Shown here piece by piece: positions 60,390 to 64,000 of a stretch of 64,000 nucleotides of DNA; the first letter of the stretch is position 1; the number at the start of each line of letters is the position of its first letter. This DNA comes from Polyangiaceae bacterium (GTDB taxonomy: Bacteria > Myxococcota_A > Polyangia > Polyangiales > Polyangiaceae). The notes beneath the pieces were generated by a model. The model was not told the DNA's origin and did no database searches. It worked only from the letters and a program-made list of their open reading frames with translations. The stretch covers positions 1,116,001-1,180,000 of the forward strand of contig JAHBVY010000001.1 in NCBI GenBank assembly GCA_019637265.1, written 5' to 3'. The position numbers were made by a program, and so were the translations under genes.

Positions 60390-61367
60390 ATGGTTGCGAA
60401 GCAAGCCCGCGACGTTCACGCGGAGCTGCTGAAGCCGGTGCCTCCCTCGCCCCTCTCGGCGGAAGAGCCCGTGCGGCTCGGGCTCGTCGGCGTGGGCCGC
60501 TGGGGCAAGAACCTGCTCCGGGTGCTGAGTAGCACGCCGGGGGCCGAGCTGACCGGTGTCGCGGAGCCGCGGCCGCTCTCGCCACTCCCGGTGCCCTGCG
60601 CTCCGCAGCTCGATGAGCTGCTCGCCCAGCCCTCCATCGTCGGCTTGGTCATCGCGACTCCGTCAGCCCTCCACGCGGCCCACGCGAATCAGGCCCTGGT
60701 CGCTGGGCGCCACGTGTTCGTCGAGAAGCCCCTCGCGCACTCCGCGGCCGCGGCCCACGCGCTGTGCGAGCTGGCGGCGGCGCGCGGGCTGTGCCTGATG
60801 GTCGGGCACATCCTCCGCTACCACCCGGCGATCGACGAGCTCAAGCGGCGGATCGCAACGCTGGGGCGGCCCAAGCGCCTGGATCTGGTCCGGCTGGCTG
60901 GCCGGGCGAGCTCGGAGGACCCGTGGTGGTGCCTGGCGCCGCACGATCTCAGCCTGATCGAGCACCTGCTCGAGAGCCCCATCGCGAGCGTCGCTTGCAG
61001 TGAAGCGAACGGGCGCGTGGTGACCCAGGCGCTCAGTCACTCGGGGGTCCCAGCGCGCGTCGAGGTGGGCTTCGGAGCGGTCAAGCAGTCTCACGTGGAG
61101 GTCGAGTGCGAGGCCGGCAGCGCCCGCTTCGATGCCTCGGGCGCCCTCCAGATCGCTCAGCCGGGCCAGGCGCCGCGCACCGTGCCCAGCTCCGGCGCGG
61201 AGCCGCTGGGGATCGAGATGGCGCACTTCATCCGCTGCATCCAGACCGGGTCAGAGCCACTGACGAATGGCCTGGAGGGCCTGAGGGTGGTGAGCGCGCT
61301 GGAGGCGGGGGATCGCTCTCGCCGCAGCAGCGGGCGCTGGCAAGACGTGGTGAGATGGCCGAGCTAG
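60390..61367 (+). CDS. wlbA: UDP-sugar 3-dehydrogenase, WlbA/WbpB (Gfo/Idh/MocA family)
   Basis: 325 residues from the ATG at 60390. The N-terminal Rossmann fold shows GLVGVGRWGKNLLRVL and the EKP motif VFVEKPLA, followed by GHILRYHPAI and a C-terminal sheet. With the next two genes it fits the UDP-GlcNAcA to UDP-2,3-diacetamido-2,3-dideoxy-hexuronate pathway: this enzyme would oxidise C3 of UDP-N-acetyl-glucosaminuronate. Its stop overlaps the acetyltransferase start by about a dozen bases. It diverges from the Wzc-like gene. Confidence 0.85.
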   Translation: MVAKQARDVHAELLKPVPPSPLSAEEPVRLGLVGVGRWGKNLLRVLSSTPGAELTGVAEPRPLSPLPVPCAPQLDELLAQPSIVGLVIATPSALHAAHANQALVAGRHVFVEKPLAHSAAAAHALCELAAARGLCLMVGHILRYHPAIDELKRRIATLGRPKRLDLVRLAGRASSEDPWWCLAPHDLSLIEHLLESPIASVACSEANGRVVTQALSHSGVPARVEVGFGAVKQSHVEVECEAGSARFDASGALQIAQPGQAPRTVPSSGAEPLGIEMAHFIRCIQTGSEPLTNGLEGLRVVSALEAGDRSRRSSGRWQDVVRWPS

Positions 61368-61942
61368 AGGCGGCCTGGGTGCATCCCTCGGCGGTGGTGG
61401 ACGCGGGCGCTCGGCTCGGCGCGGGGACGCGCGTCTGGCATTTCGCGCATATCTGCGCGGGGGCTCGGTTGGGCGAGCGCTGCATGGTCGGTCAGGGCTG
61501 CTACGTGGCGAGCAGCGCGCGCCTGGGGCGCGGGGTGAAGCTCCAGAACAACGTCAGTGTGTATGACGGGGTCACCCTGGAGGATGAGGTGTTCTGTGGG
61601 CCGAGCGCGGTGTTCACCAACGTGCTGAACCCGCGCGCCTTCGTCAGCCGCCGTGACGAATACCGCCCTACCCTGGTGCGGCGCGGCGCCAGCATCGGCG
61701 CCAACGCCACCTTGGTGTGCGGCGTCACCCTCGGTGAATATTGCCTGATCGGCGCTGGCGCCGTGGTGACTCGGGACGTCCCCGCCCACGCGCTGATGGT
61801 CGGTGTGCCCGCGCGCCGGCTCGGGTGGGTCAGCCGCCGTGGCCACGCGCTCCGCTTCGACGCCGGAGGTCAGGCTACCTGCCCTGAGAGCGGCGAGCGC
61901 TACCGGCTGGTGGCGAACCTCGTCAGCCTGGTGGACGAATGA
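61355..61942 (+). CDS. wlbB: Left-handed beta-helix N-acetyltransferase, WlbB/WbpD type
   Basis: 195 residues from the ATG at 61355. Hexapeptide repeats run through most of the protein: VHPSAVVDAGARLGAGTRVWHFAHI, VGQGCYVASSARLGRGVKLQNNVSVYDGV, VFTNVLNPRAF, GANATLVCGVTLGEYCLIGAGAVVTRDVP. WHFAHI and LQNNVSVYDGV are typical of the WbpD/WlbB enzymes that acetylate the C3 amine. It overlaps wlbA at its start and wlbC at its end (ATGA), so all three are translated together. Confidence 0.9.
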   Translation: MAELEAAWVHPSAVVDAGARLGAGTRVWHFAHICAGARLGERCMVGQGCYVASSARLGRGVKLQNNVSVYDGVTLEDEVFCGPSAVFTNVLNPRAFVSRRDEYRPTLVRRGASIGANATLVCGVTLGEYCLIGAGAVVTRDVPAHALMVGVPARRLGWVSRRGHALRFDAGGQATCPESGERYRLVANLVSLVDE

Positions 61943-63075
61943 GCGAGCCCATCCCGCTGATCGATCTGGAGCGCCAACACCGGGCGCTCGAGCAGGAGCT
62001 GAGCGCCGCCTTCCAGCGGGTGCTCCGCGCGAATCGCTTCATCTTGGGTGAAGAGGTGCAGGCGCTCGAGCGGGAGCTCGCGGCCCTCATCCAGGTGCCG
62101 CACGCCCTCGGCGTGAGCAGCGGCACCGACGCGCTGATCCTCGCGCTGAAGGCGGCGCGAGTGGGCCCTGGGGATGAGGTCATCACCACCCCGTTCAGCT
62201 TCTTCGCCACCATCGGCGCCATCTTGCAAGTCGGCGCGACGCCGCGCTTCGCGGATCTCGAGCCCGGCGGCTTCAACCTGGACCCGAAGCGAGTGGCCGA
62301 GAGCATCACCGAGCGCACCCGCGCGGTGCTGTGCGTGCACTTGTTCGGCGCTCCCGCGGCGGCGCGCGAGCTGCGCGCGTTGTGTGACCGAGAGGGCCTC
62401 ACCCTGATTGAAGACGCCGCGCAGGCGCTCGGCGCCTCCATCGACGGGCAGCCGGTCGGCAGCTTCGGGCACCTCGGCTGCTTCAGCTTCTTCCCCAGCA
62501 AGCCGCTCGGCGGCTTCGGTGACGGGGGGCTCATCAGCACCGCTGACGATGCGCTCGCGGCGCGCTGCCGGCTCCTGCGCGCCCACGGCGCGCCGCGCCC
62601 GCACGAGCACCAGCTCTTGGGCGGCAACCACCGGCTGGACGCGCTGCAAGCGGCGCTCCTGCGGGTGAAATTGCCGCACCTCTTCACGTGGCGAGCCGCG
62701 CGTGAGGCGCACGCCCGCGCCTATGACGCGGCGTTCATGGGGCGCGCGGGGCTCGCGGTGCCGAGCGCGCCGCCCGGCGCCAGCTCGGCGCACGCCCACC
62801 ACACCCTGCGTTTCCTCGCGGAATCACCCGGCGTCCGCGACCGCGCCGCGCAAGGGCTCGCGGCGCGCGGCGTGAGCACCGCCGTTTACTACGCGAAGCC
62901 GCTCTACGCGCAGCCGGTGCCCGAGCTCCAGGCCACCCTGCGAGGTGACGAGCCGCGCCGCTGCCCCGAGGCCGAGCGCCGCTGCCAGGAGGTGCTCACG
63001 TTGCCGCTATTCCCCGAGCTCACGACGGAGGAGCGCGAGCGGGTGATCGCGGCCACCTTGGAGCAGCTACGGTGA
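61939..63075 (+). CDS. wlbC: PLP sugar aminotransferase, WlbC/WbpE (DegT/DnrJ/EryC1/StrS family)
   Basis: 378 residues, ATG at 61939 in a 4-base overlap with wlbB. Visible landmarks: IPLIDLERQH, VSSGTDALILAL, PFSFFATIGAI, IEDAAQALGA, the PLP lysine in FFPSKPLGGFGDGG and NHRLDALQAALLRVKL. It would transaminate the 3-keto sugar made by WlbA before WlbB acetylates it, giving UDP-2,3-diacetamido sugars for O-antigen or exopolysaccharide. Confidence 0.92.
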   Translation: MSEPIPLIDLERQHRALEQELSAAFQRVLRANRFILGEEVQALERELAALIQVPHALGVSSGTDALILALKAARVGPGDEVITTPFSFFATIGAILQVGATPRFADLEPGGFNLDPKRVAESITERTRAVLCVHLFGAPAAARELRALCDREGLTLIEDAAQALGASIDGQPVGSFGHLGCFSFFPSKPLGGFGDGGLISTADDALAARCRLLRAHGAPRPHEHQLLGGNHRLDALQAALLRVKLPHLFTWRAAREAHARAYDAAFMGRAGLAVPSAPPGASSAHAHHTLRFLAESPGVRDRAAQGLAARGVSTAVYYAKPLYAQPVPELQATLRGDEPRRCPEAERRCQEVLTLPLFPELTTEERERVIAATLEQLR

Positions 63076-63136
63076 CGCCCCTCGCTTCGGGCGCTCGAGT
63101 CAGTTACCCTAACTATTCCGTCTTGGGTCCAGGGCG

Positions 63137-64000
63137 ATGACCCCCCAGCGCCTCGCCTCGTTCAACGTCGACCTCGACGAGGTCGGCGAATACTACGCCA
63201 TCCACGGCCTGGGCGCGCCGCCCCCTGCCCTCACGCGCCGCGTGTATGAGCTCGCGCTGCCGCGGCTGCTCCGCTTCGCGGACGCGCTCGAGCTGCCCCT
63301 CACGCTGTTCGTCATCGGCCGCGACCTCGACGCAGTCGAGGCCCGGCGCGCGCTGACGCCCTTCACCTCGCGCGGCGATGAGCTCGGCAATCACAGCCAA
63401 GATCACGCCTACGACCTGAGCCGCCGAAGCGAAGCGGAGCGCCGCGAGCAGCTGATCCATGGCGCGGCCTCCATCGCGCAGCTGACCGGTGAGGCGCCCC
63501 TCGGCTTCCGCGCGCCGGGCTACACCTTGAGCCCCGCGCTGATAGGCGATCTGATCGACCTCGGCTACCGCTACGACTCCTCGCGCTTCGCCTGCCCAGC
63601 TTACTACGCCGCCAAAGCCGCCGTGCTCGCCTGGCAGCGACTGCGAGGGCGCCGGAGCGCTTCCGTCCTCGACCACCCCCGCGTGCTCCTCACGCCCGCC
63701 CTGCCGCACCGCCTCGAGCAAGCTCACTCGGACGGACCCATGCCGGGGGGCGCCCTCCCTGCGAAGAGCGCGCTCCAAGAGCTCCCCATCACCGTCACCC
63801 GCGGGCTGCGGCTGCCCTTCATCGGGACCAGCCTGGCGCTCCTGGGCCGCTCACCGCTCGGCGCGGCGCCCGCCCTGTGGCTCACCCGGCAAGTGGAGGG
63901 GCTCCCCTTCGTCAACCTCTCGCTCCACGGGCTCGATTTCCTGGACGCTCAGGATGGCCTGAGCGCGCTGAGCCAAAGTCAGCCTGACTTGCGCATCCCC
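63137..64000 (+). CDS. Polysaccharide deacetylase (NodB-like), 3'-truncated by window end
   Basis: An open frame from the ATG at 63137 runs to the last base; 288 codons are visible. The NodB fold is recognisable: the first Asp in SFNVDLDEVGEYYAI (~8-22), the metal-binding NHSQDH (~95-100), RAPGYTLSPALI (~132-143) and the late SLHGLDFL motif. It would remove N- or O-acetyl groups from surface or cell-wall polysaccharide. Deacetylases of this form are common beside exopolysaccharide assembly genes. It begins 61 bp after wlbC and probably belongs to the same transcript. Confidence 0.88.
   Translation, partial: MTPQRLASFNVDLDEVGEYYAIHGLGAPPPALTRRVYELALPRLLRFADALELPLTLFVIGRDLDAVEARRALTPFTSRGDELGNHSQDHAYDLSRRSEAERREQLIHGAASIAQLTGEAPLGFRAPGYTLSPALIGDLIDLGYRYDSSRFACPAYYAAKAAVLAWQRLRGRRSASVLDHPRVLLTPALPHRLEQAHSDGPMPGGALPAKSALQELPITVTRGLRLPFIGTSLALLGRSPLGAAPALWLTRQVEGLPFVNLSLHGLDFLDAQDGLSALSQSQPDLRIP

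Noticed and set aside
1-64000. tRNA, rRNA and tmRNA genes
   Set aside because: I looked through the intergenic stretches for a T-loop (GGTTCRAATCC-like) with a paired acceptor stem and found no convincing case.

Overview
The window is very GC-rich, almost fully coding DNA. It looks like a chromosome segment of a myxobacterium-type organism (Myxococcota, the former Deltaproteobacteria); this is inference from gene content, as no rRNA or tRNA is visible. The signs are many putative lipoproteins with Gly/Thr/Ala-rich linkers and Cys-rich domains, a MopE-type repeat lipoprotein, an IgGFc-binding-domain lipoprotein, a kinase-like protein with a GYF_2-type domain, and FHA-GGDEF signalling.

Layout. 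1-9.2 kb: the end of a thioredoxin-fold protein, a pseudokinase-like membrane protein, an unaccompanied SctJ/YscJ-type lipoprotein coupled to an MCE/Mla-type ABC ATPase, a coiled-coil membrane protein, a Gly-rich lipoprotein, an mlaF-mlaD pair and an FHA-diguanylate cyclase. 9.2-18.6 kb: pyrF-rlmB, a cysteine desulfurase, a receiver-histidine kinase hybrid, a parvulin lipoprotein coupled to lnt, a Cys-rich lipoprotein, a DUF72 protein and an LptE-like lipoprotein. 18.9-26.8 kb: leuS, a YprB/MrfB-like exonuclease, and folD-coaE flanked by two divergent, frameshifted copies of one Cys-rich lipoprotein gene. 26.8-42.3 kb: surface lipoproteins, lspA-lgt, a YprA/MrfA-like helicase, a TIG lipoprotein plus IgGFc-binding lipoprotein, a metzincin-like protease, a small lipoprotein, a strongly structured intergenic region and a frataxin (cyaY). 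42.4-56.3 kb: an archaeal/eukaryote-type ileS with an insertion, thiE, a nucleotidyltransferase, a FemAB-like protein, a VanZ-like protein, an MFS transporter, thiG, an overlapping block joining a small unknown protein, an LpxL-like acyltransferase, CheW and CheR, and a third Mla-type ATPase. 56.3-64 kb: a polysaccharide locus with a Wzx-like flippase, a Wzc-like tyrosine kinase, wlbA-wlbB-wlbC and a polysaccharide deacetylase cut by the window end.

How the genes fit together. The main theme is the cell envelope. All three prolipoprotein-maturation enzymes (Lgt, LspA, Lnt) are here, with about a dozen predicted lipoproteins, Mla-type lipid transport parts, an LptE-like protein, a lipid A acyltransferase homolog and a surface polysaccharide pathway that starts with UDP-2,3-diacetamido-sugar synthesis. 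Housekeeping genes (two tRNA synthetases, folD, coaE, pyrF, rlmB, thiE, thiG, iscS/cyaY) are spread among them.

Non-coding DNA is rich in repeats. These are REP-like palindromes with GGGCGGGTTT or GGGCAGGC arms, a dispersed T-tract/G-tract motif with two recurrent tails, a short array of ACGGT-ACCGT palindromes, an 88-bp tandem duplication and a cluster of three perfect hairpins near 41.7-41.9 kb. I found no CRISPR array, transposase, phage module or toxin-antitoxin pair.
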